Source: Scleropages formosus
Lineage: Eukaryota; Chordata; Actinopteri; Osteoglossiformes; Osteoglossidae
DNA length: 64,000 nt
Direction of reading: 5' to 3'
Assembly: GCF_900964775.1 (NCBI RefSeq)
Contig: NC_041807.1
Location: forward strand, 35,640,013-35,704,012
In this document: positions 38,135 through 48,300 of the stretch, one piece after another
Layout of the letters: each line of letters opens with the position of its first letter
How positions within the stretch are numbered: position 1 is the stretch's first letter
Translations under genes and position numbers: made by a program
The notes under the pieces: generated by a model
What the model saw: the letters and a program-made list of their open reading frames with translations, nothing else
What the model was told of the DNA's origin: nothing
The model's database searches: none

Positions 38135-38702
38135 AGAGTGGTAAGGTTTTCAAACTCTGAAATCAAGTAGGTGCACTCTTGAGCTCAAGTCCATATAGCA
38201 CCTTTGCACTCTGGCATTGTCACAAAACAGTCTTGTGCTGTGGACCTCACAGAGGTTGACCCAGCTCAAGGGCAGTGGTCGTTTAAGCCAGCCTTCTGTG
38301 GAAACATAATTGATCCAAAAGGTAGGTAACTGACAAACTTTGGTATCATTCCCAGTGGGGGTATTAGCTCTTAACATGGTGTTTCTATTGACATGCACAG
38401 CTTCCTTGCAGGGTGCACCAGGATCTGGGAGGGATAAAGTTTTCAAACTCTGAAATCAAGTAGGTGCACTCTTGAGCTCAAGTCCATATATCACCTTTGC
38501 ACTCTGGCATTGTCACAAAACAGTCTTGTGCTGTGGACCTCACAGAGATTGACTCAGCTCAAGGGCAGTGGTCGTTTAAGCCAGCCTTCTGTGGAAACAT
38601 AATTGATCCAAAAGGTAGGTAATTGACAAACTTTGGTATCGTTCCCAGTGGAGGTTGGAGCTCTTAACAAGGTGTTTCTATTGACATGCACAGTTTCCCT
38701 GC

Positions 38703-38774
38703 AGGGGGCACCAGGATTTGAACCTGGGACCTCTTGATCTGCAGTCAAATGCTCTTCCACTGAGCTATACCCCC
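38703..38774 (-). tRNA. tRNA-Cys(GCA), array copy 48
   Basis: Canonical class. Confidence 0.9.
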
Positions 38775-39342
38775 AGAGTGGTAAGGTTTTCAAACTCTGA
38801 AATCAAGTAGGTGCACTCTTGAGCTCAAGTCCATATATCACCTTTGCACTCTGGCATTGTCACAAAACAGTCTTGTGCTGTGGACCTCACAGAGGTTGAC
38901 CCAGCTCAAGGGCAGTGGTCGTTTAAGCCAGCCTTCTGTGGAAACATAATTGATCCAAAAGGTAGGTAACTGACAAACTTTGGTATCATTCCCAGTGGGG
39001 GTATTAGCTCTTAACATGGTGTTTCTATTGACATGCACAGCTTCCTTGCAGGGTGCACCAGGATCTGGGAGGGATAAAGTTTTCAAACTCTGAAATCAAG
39101 TAGGTGCACTCTTGAGCTCAAGTCCATATATCACCTTTGCACTCTGGCATTGTCACAAAACAGTCTTGTGCTGTGGACCTCACAGAGATTGACTCAGCTC
39201 AAGGGCAGTGGTCGTTTAAGCCAGCCTTCTGTGGAAACATAATTGATCCAAAAGGTAGGTAATTGACAAACTTTGGTATCATTCCCAGTGGAGGTTGGAG
39301 CTCTTAACAAGGTGTTTCTATTGACATGCACAGTTTCCCTGC

Positions 39343-39414
39343 AGGGGGCACCAGGATTTGAACCTGGGACCTCTTGATCTGCAGTCAAATGCTCTTCCAC
39401 TGAGCTATACTCCC
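39343..39414 (-). tRNA. tRNA-Cys(GCA), array copy 49
   Basis: Class a4. Confidence 0.75.
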
Positions 39415-39982
39415 AGAGTGGTAAGGTTTTCAAACTCTGAAATCAAGTAGGTGCACTCTTGAGCTCAAGTCCATATAGCACCTTTGCACTCTGGCATTGT
39501 CACAAAACAGTCTTGTGCTGTGGACCTCACAGAGGTTGACCCAGCTCAAGGGCAGTGGTCGTTTAAGCCAGCCTTCTGTGGAAACATAATTGATCCAAAA
39601 GGTAGGTAACTGACAAACTTTGGTATCATTCCCAGTGGGGGTATTAGCTCTTAACATGGTGTTTCTATTGACATGCACAGCTTCCTTGCAGGGTGCACCA
39701 GGATCTGGGAGGGATAAAGTTTTCAAACTCTGAAATCAAGTAGGTGCACTCTTGAGCTCAAGTCCATATATCACCTTTGCACTCTGGCATTGTCACAAAA
39801 CAGTCTTGTGCTGTGGACCTCACAGAGATTGACTCAGCTCAAGGGCAGTGGTCGTTTAAGCCAGCCTTCTGTGGAAACATAATTGATCCAAAAGGTAGGT
39901 AATTGACAAACTTTGGTATCGTTCCCAGTGGAGGTTGGAGCTCTTAACAAGGTGTTTCTATTGACATGCACAGTTTCCCTGC

Positions 39983-40054
39983 AGGGGGCACCAGGATTTG
40001 AACCTGGGACCTCTTGATCTGCAGTCAAATGCTCTTCCACTGAGCTATACCCCC
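39983..40054 (-). tRNA. tRNA-Cys(GCA), array copy 50
   Basis: Canonical class. Confidence 0.9.
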
Positions 40055-40473
40055 AGAGTGGTAAGGTTTTCAAACTCTGAAATCAAGTAGGTGCACTCTT
40101 GAGCTCAAGTCCATATAGCACCTTTGCACTCTGGCATTGTCACAAAACAGTCTTGTGCTGTGGACCTCACAGAGGTTGACCCAGCTCAAGGGCAGTGGTC
40201 GTTTAAGCCAGCCTTCTGTGGAAACATAATTGATCCAAAAGGTAGGTAACTGACAAACTTTGGTATCATTCCCAGTGGGGGTATTAGCTCTTAACATGGT
40301 GTTTCTATTGACATGCACAGCTTCCTTGCAGGGTGCACCAGGATCTGGGAGGGATAAAGTTTTCAAACTCTGAAATCAAGTAGGTGCACTCTTGAGCTCA
40401 AGTCCATATATCACCTTTGCACTCTGGCATTGTCACAAAACAGTCTTGTGCTGTGGACCTCACAGAGATTGAC

Positions 40474-40765
40474 TCAGCTCAAGGGCAGTGGTCGTTTAAG
40501 CCAGCCTTCTGTGGAAACATAATTGATCCAGAAGGTAGGTAATTGACGAACTCTGGTATCGTTCCCAGTGGAGGTTGGAGCTCTTAACAAGGTGTTTCTA
40601 TTGACATGCACAGCTTCCTTGCAGGGTGCACCAGGATCTGGGAGGGTAAAGTTTTCAAACTCTGAAATCAAGTAGGTGCACTCTTGAGCTCAAGTCCATA
40701 TATCACCTTTGCACTCTGGCATTGTCACAAAACAGTCTTGTGCTGTGGACCTCACAGAGATTGAC
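40474..40765 (-). repeat. Hybrid tRNA-less array monomer
   Basis: The left part carries A-type bases (GGAGGTTGGAGCTC, AACAAGG) but the end has the B-type tRNA deletion. It also has private changes (CAGAAGG for CAAAAGG; AACTCTGG for AACTTTGG). It follows an ordinary B, so two tRNA-less monomers stand side by side. Confidence 0.85.
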
Positions 40766-40914
40766 TCAGCTCAAGGGCAGTGGTCGTTTAAGCCAGCCTT
40801 CTGTGGAAACATAATTGATCCAAAAGGTAGGTAATTGACAAACTTCGGTATCGTTCCCAGTGGAGGTTGGAGCTCTTAACAAGGTGTTTCTATTGACATG
40901 CACAGTTTCCCTGC

Positions 40915-40986
40915 AGGGGGCACCAGGATTTGAACCTGGGACCTCTTGATCTGCAGTCAAATGCTCTTCCACTGAGCTATACCCCC
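40915..40986 (-). tRNA. tRNA-Cys(GCA), array copy 51
   Basis: Canonical class. The flanks have private changes (AACTTCGG, GTAAGATT), as expected near an array edge. Confidence 0.9.
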
Positions 40987-41554
40987 AGAGTGGTAAGATT
41001 TTCAAACTCTGAAATCAAGTAGGTGCACTCTTGAGCTCAAGTCCATATAGCACCTTTGCACTCTGGCATTGTCACAAAACAGTCTTGTGCTGTGGACCTC
41101 ACAGAGGTTGACCCAGCTCAAGGGCAGTGGTCGTTTAAGCCAGCCTTCTGTGGAAACATAATTGATCCAAAAGGTAGGTAACTGACAAACTTTGGTATCA
41201 TTCCCAGTGGGGGTATTAGCTCTTAACATGGTGTTTCTATTGACATGCACAGCTTCCTTGCAGGGTGCACCAGGATCTGGGAGGGATAAAGTTTTCAAAC
41301 TCTGAAATCAAGTAGGTGCACTCTTGAGCTCAAGTCCATATATCACCTTTGCACTCTGGCATTGTCACAAAACAGTCTTGTGCTGTGGACCTCACAGAGA
41401 TTGACTCAGCTCAAGGGCAGTGGTCGTTTAAGCCAGCCTTCTGTGGAAACATAATTGATCCAAAAGGTAGGTAATTGACAAACTTTGGTATCGTTCCCAG
41501 TGGAGGTTGGAGCTCTTAACAAGGTGTTTCTATTGACATGCACAGTTTCCCTGC

Positions 41555-41626
41555 AGGGGGCACCAGGATTTGAACCTGGGACCTCTTGATCTGCAATCAA
41601 ATGCTCTTCCACTGAGCTATAGCCCC
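41555..41626 (-). tRNA. tRNA-Cys(GCA), array copy 52 (last)
   Basis: Class c5 with the GGTGAGG flank, plus a private C32-to-T change beside the GCA anticodon. Confidence 0.7.
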
Positions 41627-41940
41627 AGAGTGGTGAGGTTTTCAAACTCTGAAATCAAGTAGGTGCACTCTTGAGCTCAAGTCCATATAGCACCTTTGCA
41701 CTCTGGCATTGTCACAAAACAGTCTTGTGCTGTGGACCTCACAGAGATTGAATCAGCTCAAGGGCAGTGGTCGTTTAAGCCAGCCTTCTGTGGAAACATA
41801 ATTGATCCAAAAGGTAGGTAATTGACAAACTTTGGTATCATTCCCAGTGAAGATTGGAGCTCTTAACATGGTGTTTCTATTGACATGCACAGTTTCCCTG
41901 CAGGGGGCACCAGGATCTGGGAGGGATAAAGTTTTCTAAA

Positions 41941-42278
41941 TCTAAAATCTTCCAGTGAGCTATACCTCCAGCGTACCTCATTGTTATCTTTCCACTCTGG
42001 TATATTCACAAAACAATTTTCTGCTGTGGACATCCTAGAGGTTGACTCAGCTAACGGCTGAAGTATGCCTTCTGCAAGGACATAATCTATTCCGAAGGCA
42101 CGTAACTGGTGACATCCGTTAGGTATGGTGTCATTCTCAGTAGCATGAAGCAGTCTTAAGTACTTGTGTGTGTTAACACTTGTAGTGTTTCTTCAGAACG
42201 CACTAGCATTTGAATCTGGGATTTCTTAAGCTGCAGTCAAATGCTCGCCCATTCAGAGGTTTAGCCAGAACTATTTTT
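41941..42278. repeat. Decayed array monomer at right edge
   Basis: Diverged monomer: 'ctctggtatattcacaaaac', 'ctgctgtggacatcctagag' and 'ttctgcaaggacataat' follow the core monomer in order. It ends in a relic tRNA at 42195-42266. A tRNA scrap ('ccagtgagctatacctcc') sits at its left end. Confidence 0.8.
42195..42266 (-). pseudogene. Relic tRNA-Cys(GCA)
   Basis: Keeps GAGCATTTGACTGCAG and the end of the T arm; the D arm and acceptor stem are lost. Aligns without gaps to the 72-nt array tRNA. Confidence 0.75.
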
Positions 42279-43463
42279 CAGGGATGTCCAAGTAAGATCC
42301 AGTGATTTCATTGGGGTGGCCAAAGAAAAGAAAAATCACAACTGATTGTCACATGCTGTACCAACAGCAAATTCTATAGACAGAAATTCTCCAAATTCTA
42401 CAGAATTTTTTTATTACAAATGTACACAAGAAATTACAGTGGCAGTACTTAGAAATGTCTGTGAAAACATTATAATACGTAATAAAATCCTTATTCTGCC
42501 ATATTTTTATATTTAGATGCTGATGATGCAAATTGGGTATTGGAAATTATTTTTTTATGGTTGAAGATACATCTTATGTAAACTGCATAGGTAGTGGGCA
42601 ACGACTGGCTACATCAGTGTTTCTGCTCATTTCTGATTCTGGTCTGATGTGTGTTGTGTGTCTAGAGCTTCTCCGCAAGCTCCTTCTGTATCTCTGCTTC
42701 CTCCTTGTCTCTCTTAGCAGCACACATTTCCCCTGCTTCTTCTTCCCTCTCTGTAGCATTCATTTCCCTGCCTCTCTCTTAGCCATTTTCAGTTTTACTG
42801 CTACTAGTCCTCAGTTAGTAAAAAACAGGATGTATCTTCCTATCTTTCCTATCTGCTTTTCTTCATGTTCTACAGTTTAGACAAACACACCTATCAAGAA
42901 ACACTTTTATTATTATTATACTGAACAACTTACAAAAACAGTGACAGACTCATAATCTAAGCGTGTGATGTGGTCACATTTATGTGGTAACACTATTTTT
43001 AAAAATTAGCTAACTAGCAGCTGCAGTAACTTTAGCTAAGAAAGCTAAATTACGCGATATTAAGCTAACATTTCTTTCTCATGATGAAACATCACAGTAC
43101 CTCAACTTTATCAAACTTTCACGAAATGAAATGTAGGTAAATAACACTGATTTTACTCTCCTGATCACCGTATCTTCTTGCACTGGACTTGGCTGGAGTA
43201 ACACTTCAGAAATTGAATTTTCCTGCTCCGACTCCTACTCCTCCTGCCTATTCACACAGCGGTTTGTGCCGTGCGGGCGGTTCGCAGCTCTTTAACCTAA
43301 TAGCGCCGATCACTATGTGTGTCGTACAAGTTTGAGTGGCGAAAAACAGTCACCTGTCAGTGTGGTCAGAGTGCTTTGCACAACAGGGGTGACCAGAAGG
43401 GTGGCCGAGCTTTCGTCAGGGGTGGCACCGGCCACCCACGGCCACCACGTAGCAACGGCCCTG
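42279..43463. mobile_element. Possible hAT-like DNA transposon interrupting decayed array
   Basis: The ends are CAGGGATG and, inverted, CAGGGCCG, with CTATTTTT before the left end and CTATTTAT three bases after the right end (imperfect 8-bp target duplication). A GGGTGGCC motif lies near both ends. Array-derived sequence stands on either side. Inside is a minus-strand frame rich in Arg and Glu (about 42574-42759) but nothing that I can match to a transposase. The call rests on ends and context only. Confidence 0.35.
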
Positions 43464-43489
43464 CTCCTATTTATCTATACCCCTTTGCT

Positions 43490-43945
43490 ACAAGGAGGGC
43501 CATAATCGAAAAACAAGTACGTTTAATTTTAAACTCAATGCCACCGTGTCATTGTGACAAAAAAGTCTTTTACTGCTGTGGCCCACCCCAAGGTTTTCCC
43601 AGCCAAAAGTACATCCGTTTCTCCAGTCAGCCTACTGGGGAAACGTGAAAGACACCTACGGTGGATAAGTGGTGTTACGGGGAAGCGTACATAATCATTC
43701 TCAGTAAGCTGATCAGGTTCCTAACATTACACCTCTGATAACATCCGCAATTCTTACTGAGGGGGCACCAGAACTGGAATGTTGGATATTTTCATTTGCG
43801 GTCCAATGCTGTTCCTTGGATCTACACCCCATATCGGAGTCGAACGCAGAAATCACAGCTTCATTCTTCAGCTTGACACCACATAACACCTTTGCAATGT
43901 GGCTTTGTCACAGAAGACTTTTGTCAAGCCGTAACGTTCGGTTTC
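43490..43945. repeat. Ancient decayed array monomer
   Basis: Follows the core monomer order at low identity: 'gtcattgtgacaaaaaagtc', 'cagcctactggggaaac', 'atcattctcagt', relic tRNA at 43760-43830, then 'acacctttgcaatgtggc' and 'tttgtcacagaag'. More diverged than 41941-42278. Confidence 0.65.
43760..43830 (-). pseudogene. Relic tRNA-Cys, strongly diverged
   Basis: The 3' end CTGGTGCCCCCT is intact and the 5' end reads GGGGTGTAG. The middle has many changes, including GACCGCAAATG in the anticodon arm, where GCA is still legible. Confidence 0.65.
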
Positions 43946-44194
43946 TTATCACCTAGAAGAGCTTTTTAAATTTTATGCCTTAAGTTTATTTTAAATAGAC
44001 CATAACTTTTCACAGAAACAACTTACCTTTAATGAGCCAATACCTGAACACGTTATTTCGTTTTACTCAGTATCATGAAGTTTTTTCCACATCATCACTC
44101 GCATTAATTACCTTGATTATTAACAAAAAAGAAATGCTTGTTTTTGATTGTCATATTTTAGTTTATTTTACTATTATTCATGGACACATTGGAT

Positions 44195-44605
44195 TTTTAC
44201 ATTTGCATTTATTCATTCAGCAGATGATTTTTCCAAGAAGCAATGTACACCTGAGAGAAATACAATTTGTACATTACATTAGGAGAAAGAGTAATAGTTG
44301 CAGACATGTGATGAAGTAAACTTAGTTTGTTTCATTCCACTTATGCACCGATGTTCATCGCACGAGTAGGTGCATAAAACTCAGAATACATGATTCCTGA
44401 CCACATTCGTACAGTTTTTTCTTTTATTTTTTAAAGGTACTCAAACATTTACGTACAATACAGGAGTAGCGGCTGTGTAAAGGCCTAGTATCTGGGGATG
44501 ATCATGAAGTTACGGTGCATGAACATGATTTACACCATATATACACGAGCTGGAGATCTTGGGCGAAGCGAGTTTGGAAAAGGTGAGTTTTCAGACCCTT
44601 CTTTT
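44195..44605 (-). mobile_element. L2-type LINE, 3' end fragment
   Basis: Reverse complement matches the LINE at 52735-53447 from its last coding stretch ('caccttttcca', 'cccaagatct') through the 3' UTR ('gcacctactcgt') to the tail ('gctgaatgaataaatgc'). Confidence 0.8.
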
Positions 44606-44932
44606 TATTTTTATGTCTGGAAATTTAATATAACATTTTAATTAATGGAAAGATTGCAGCTTTGTAACTGAACGCCTACAACAGTTTTTAGCATGTTTAT
44701 TTTTTATTTCGCAGGTCTGTTAAAATGAAGAAATGAACACATGATGGAGCGGGAGGCTCGGGTTCTCATTTCGATCATTTATATGAATGTCAGAGTTTGG
44801 TAATTTTCTACGCGAATACGGGAAGTTTTATTGCTCTTTCAGATATTATTGCATTGTATAATTAGTAGTGTGTTGCCATTCTGATGGGACCTCGCTCCGC
44901 TCGTGAGTCACTCGAAATGCTTTTCTGCAGGT

Positions 44933-44935
<3 letters not shown>

Positions 44936-44976
<41 letters not shown>
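44936..44976. repeat. (GA)n microsatellite
   Basis: About 40 bp of GA repeat with one AAAG interruption, some 280 bp upstream of the MEGF6-like start codon. Confidence 0.95.
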
Positions 44977-45258
44977 TCAGTCCTTCATGGTCATTTATGG
45001 ACCTTGAAGAACCTGGCAATCTGGTTGTCTTTATTTTTCTATAACGTTTTGCCCACTTTCTGAATGATGCTCCTTCATCGTTCCTGCGACGTCCTCCGTG
45101 AAATTCCGGAAAAAGTAAAGCACGTCGTCACGGTCTTCTTCTTGCGGAAAGAGACGGTGGTTTTTTTTTTTTTGGGAATGTCTCCCTAGCATGTTTTCAG
45201 ACATTAATCAGTGTTTAGAATTATAAAAATCCTCTCGATTTTCACCGGTCGCGCCATC

Positions 45259-45338
45259 ATGGTCCCTCGACTGAGCGCAATCATTTTATTTATAATTAAC
45301 CTGAACGGGATTCGCACCTCCTCCCTTCAGCCTGACAT
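45259..45338 (+). CDS. megf6: megf6-like exon 1 (signal peptide)
   Basis: ATG at 45259 in a good context (GCCATCATGG). Leader [17 protein letters not shown], then SSLQPDM split across the intron. Donor GTGAGT. Confidence 0.85.
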
Positions 45339-48300
45339 GTGAGTAACTTTGACTGCTTTCTTGCTTTTAATCCGTTATTCTTTTACTTCCCATTTTCGTG
45401 CACGAATGTTTTTATTGTGATATAAAAAAAATAAAAAAATCTCTCTATGGGGACAGTGTGTCGGTGGACCCTCGGGGTTCTTCTTATTTCTTTGTATGGT
45501 TTGAACCTGCGCTCGAACCCAAGCCCACGCGTCTCAGTCACACTTTACCGAGCTACAACAGAAGGAAACGGACAAAGAGAAAAGAGCAGCGCGCGGGGGT
45601 TTTCCTGGAATAAATAAGATGAAAGCGGCAAATGACCCACGCGGCACAGCAGTCTTGCACCTGGTCGCGCGTCTCCCTCGTTACGTGCGAATATCTGCGC
45701 ATCTCACTCATAAGCCGGCTTGTCGGCTTTATTGTACATCTGTATTCCTTAGCAGTAGTCATGCCAATAGAATTTCTTAAACATAAAACTTAACCTGGGG
45801 GGCGTAGTGGTTAGAGCCGTTAACACTTTGTCATCTGAAGGTTCCTGCTTCAAACTGCACTTCTCAAGTCCCCCCTTGGTCTCTCTGTATTGATGTAAGC
45901 AAAATATAAGTCTTTGGATAAATATTTAATTGCATTTAGCCAACACTTTTCTCAAACACAAGTTATAGTTATTTATCCAGCTACACAACTTTTAAGTATA
46001 CCTTGCTCAAGGGTACTACAGCTGGAGGTAAGAATGCAATCTGCAACCTTCTCTGGTCCAGAAGACAGCAGTACCAACTACTTTGCTACCAGCTACTGCA
46101 ACAGCTAATACAACACTGTGGACAAAGGCATCAGCTAAACAAAGGGCAATAATAGTTACTATACAGTTATTCTGTTGTCCTGATTTTCATATTTCATCGA
46201 AATAATGTTCAGTATAGAACGGCTGTATACTTTCCAGTCAAAATGTGTCCTTCCAAAGAGTCTACCTCTTCCTTTTGTACAGCTTTAAAATTCAATGGAA
46301 ATGAATCCGCAGCTCTGGGTGTCGCCCCCTACAGGCCAAATGTGTGCACTCATCAGGAGCTAACATTGGTGGCCCATACACAGCCCTGCACCAAGGCCTT
46401 CACCCACCTGGCCAAAGTGTGGAAGCAAAACTGTGCTGGACAGGTGTGGTGTGTTGGATACCAGAGAAGGTGAGGACAGTGAGCTCAGATACTTTGTGAA
46501 TATGTTACTCTGATAGTCACTTTGCCCCACTAACAGTCACTCTCTGCATAACACTTATATTGTCATTCTATAATTCACCCATGGGATTTCTCACACTGTC
46601 CCTCAGCGATGTTAATGTTCGCTCTGTTGCTCTTCTGCTGATACCCTTTCTGGCGCTGCACCACAGTAATACTCAATGTCAATTGGTCACACAGTGATGT
46701 CAGTAGTCATCTTGATTTCACTTACACCAAAGTTCACTCTGCAGTTCCATCACTCAGTCATGTTAGTACTCACCCTCATCTCAGTTCCACTAATACTCAG
46801 TGCAATTTTGTCACAGTGCACTATAACATTTGTCCTGCAGGACAATTGGCATACATTTGTCAACAAAAAACCTTTGCAGTTATTTGTATTTCTGCATGAA
46901 TGTCTCCTCAGTGTAACCCGATATTCATGTAAGTCATAATAATAAAATACAGACAATACATCCATCCATCTTCCTCCGCTATCCGGGGCCGGGTCGCGGG
47001 GGCAGCAGTCCGAGCAGAGTCCTCCAGACTTCCCTCTCCCCGCACACCTCCTCCAGTTCCTCTGGGGGAACCCCAAGGCGTTCCCAGGCCAGCCGGGAGA
47101 CATAGTCTCTCCAACGTGTCCTGGGTCTGCCCCGAGGCCTCCTCCCAGTGGGACAAGCCCGGAACACCTCCCCAGGGAGGCGTCCAGGAGGCATCCGGAA
47201 CAGATGCCCGAGCCACCTCAACTGACTCCTCTCGATGCGGAGGAGCAGCGGCTCTACTCCGAGCTCCTCCCGGGTGACTGAGCTCCTCACCCTAACAGAC
47301 AATACAATCAAATCTTATTAAACAAGCAACACCATCAACATTGTAACAGACAATACAATCAAATCTTATTAAACAAGCAACACCATCAACATTGTAACTT
47401 TTCATATCTTTATTGAATAAATGCTTTAAGCAATCAAGGCAACTTATGAAAAAATGTGAACCTCTAGGATGACATATTGAAAAGAAGATAATTGGAGTGA
47501 GATGTTCCTATTAATGGGGGCCTGGTGGTGCTGTCCGGTCAGTCTGGGGTTCAAGTCCTGCTTGGGGTGCCTTGTGATAGACTGGTGTCCTGTCCTGGGT
47601 GTGTCACCTCCCCCTCCAGCCTAATGCCCTGTGTTGCTGGGTTAGTCTCAGGCTCCCCGCAACCCCGTATGGGACAAGCGGTTCAGACAATGTGTGTTCC
47701 TGTCAAGGAGTTGAGTGTTTCAGTCAGTTCAGATTTGAGTCAGACTTGCTCTTCACAAAATAATTCTGTTTATGTGCAATGTGGTCCTTTCAAAAGAAAT
47801 TTCAGAAAACCTCAAAAAAAGAGGTGCTGAAGCTCAAACGACTGGAAAATTTTAAGAAAAAGTGCTTCTAAAGACTTAGGTGTCCATCAGTGCAGAGGCA
47901 GACAGATAGTTTAAAAATGGGAGATATTCAGGACCACTGCTACTCTCCGGGGAGAGGGTGTCCTAGAAAGACCAGTGTGCAAGAGCACACCACAGAGTCC
48001 CCAAAAAGGTGACAAAAAACTAGGGTGACGGTTAAGAATCTGCAGGAATCTCCTGCACTTGGTAATATCTGTGGTCATGAGCCTACCATAATGAGAACTG
48101 AGCAAGACTTATGGTGTAGTTGCCGCAGAGGAAATCGCTTCTGTCCAAAAACATTGCTGCCCATTGAAAATGAAGAGGAAGGAGACAAAAGTTAAACTTT
48201 TTGGTAAATGTGCATACTGTTAAGTTTGGAGACAACAACACTGCGTAACAACACCAAAATCTTATCTAGCTATGAAGCATGGTGCAGGGAGCATAATGAT

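Larger units (their letters stand above)
9215..41940 (-). repeat. Tandem tRNA-Cys(GCA) array, 640-bp A+B higher-order repeat, about 102 monomers
   Basis: A monomers (347 bp, 52 copies) each carry one tRNA-Cys gene. B monomers (293 bp, about 50 copies) are homologous but lack 54 bp, taking out most of the tRNA including both internal promoter boxes. Fixed differences separate them outside the deletion: A reads GGAGGTTGGAGCTC and AACAAGGTG, B reads GGGGGTATTAGCTC and AACATGGTG. A and B alternate except at three A-A doublets (18953-19539, 30181-30766, 37567-38153) and one extra tRNA-less hybrid monomer (40474-40765). tRNA class codes used below give the 5' acceptor strand: canonical GGGGGTA; c5 = GGGGCTA; a4 = GGGAGTA; a4a6 = GGGAGAA; 4G = one G lost. 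The 3' acceptor strand is TGCCCCC in every copy. Counts: 30 canonical, 9 c5, 9 a4, 2 a4a6, 2 4G. Every monomer also has the 12-bp palindrome CTTGAGCTCAAG. Copy number in the real genome may differ, since long near-identical arrays are hard to assemble. Confidence 0.97.

Noticed and set aside
9354-41645. About ninety recurring minus-strand frames of 61-102 codons (starting MKTLPLWGYSS or MKTLSLPDPG)
   Set aside because: They are read-throughs of the tandem monomer; the GYSSVEEHLTADQEVPGSNPGAP part is the tRNA-Cys translated. Frames break wherever a monomer has a one-base length change, so there is no sign of coding constraint.
9215-41940. CRISPR-like or protein-coding tandem repeat
   Set aside because: Units are 293-347 bp with no unique spacers between short repeats, and the genome is eukaryotic.
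9215-41940. tRNA-derived SINE expansion rather than a tRNA array
   Set aside because: Units are head to tail in one orientation with constant spacing, no A- or T-rich tails and no target duplications, and the tRNA part is near canonical.
42533-42880. 115-codon plus-strand frame rich in Phe, Cys and Ser
   Set aside because: Low-complexity opposite strand of an Arg/Glu-rich stretch inside the suspected transposon; no domain and no splice context.
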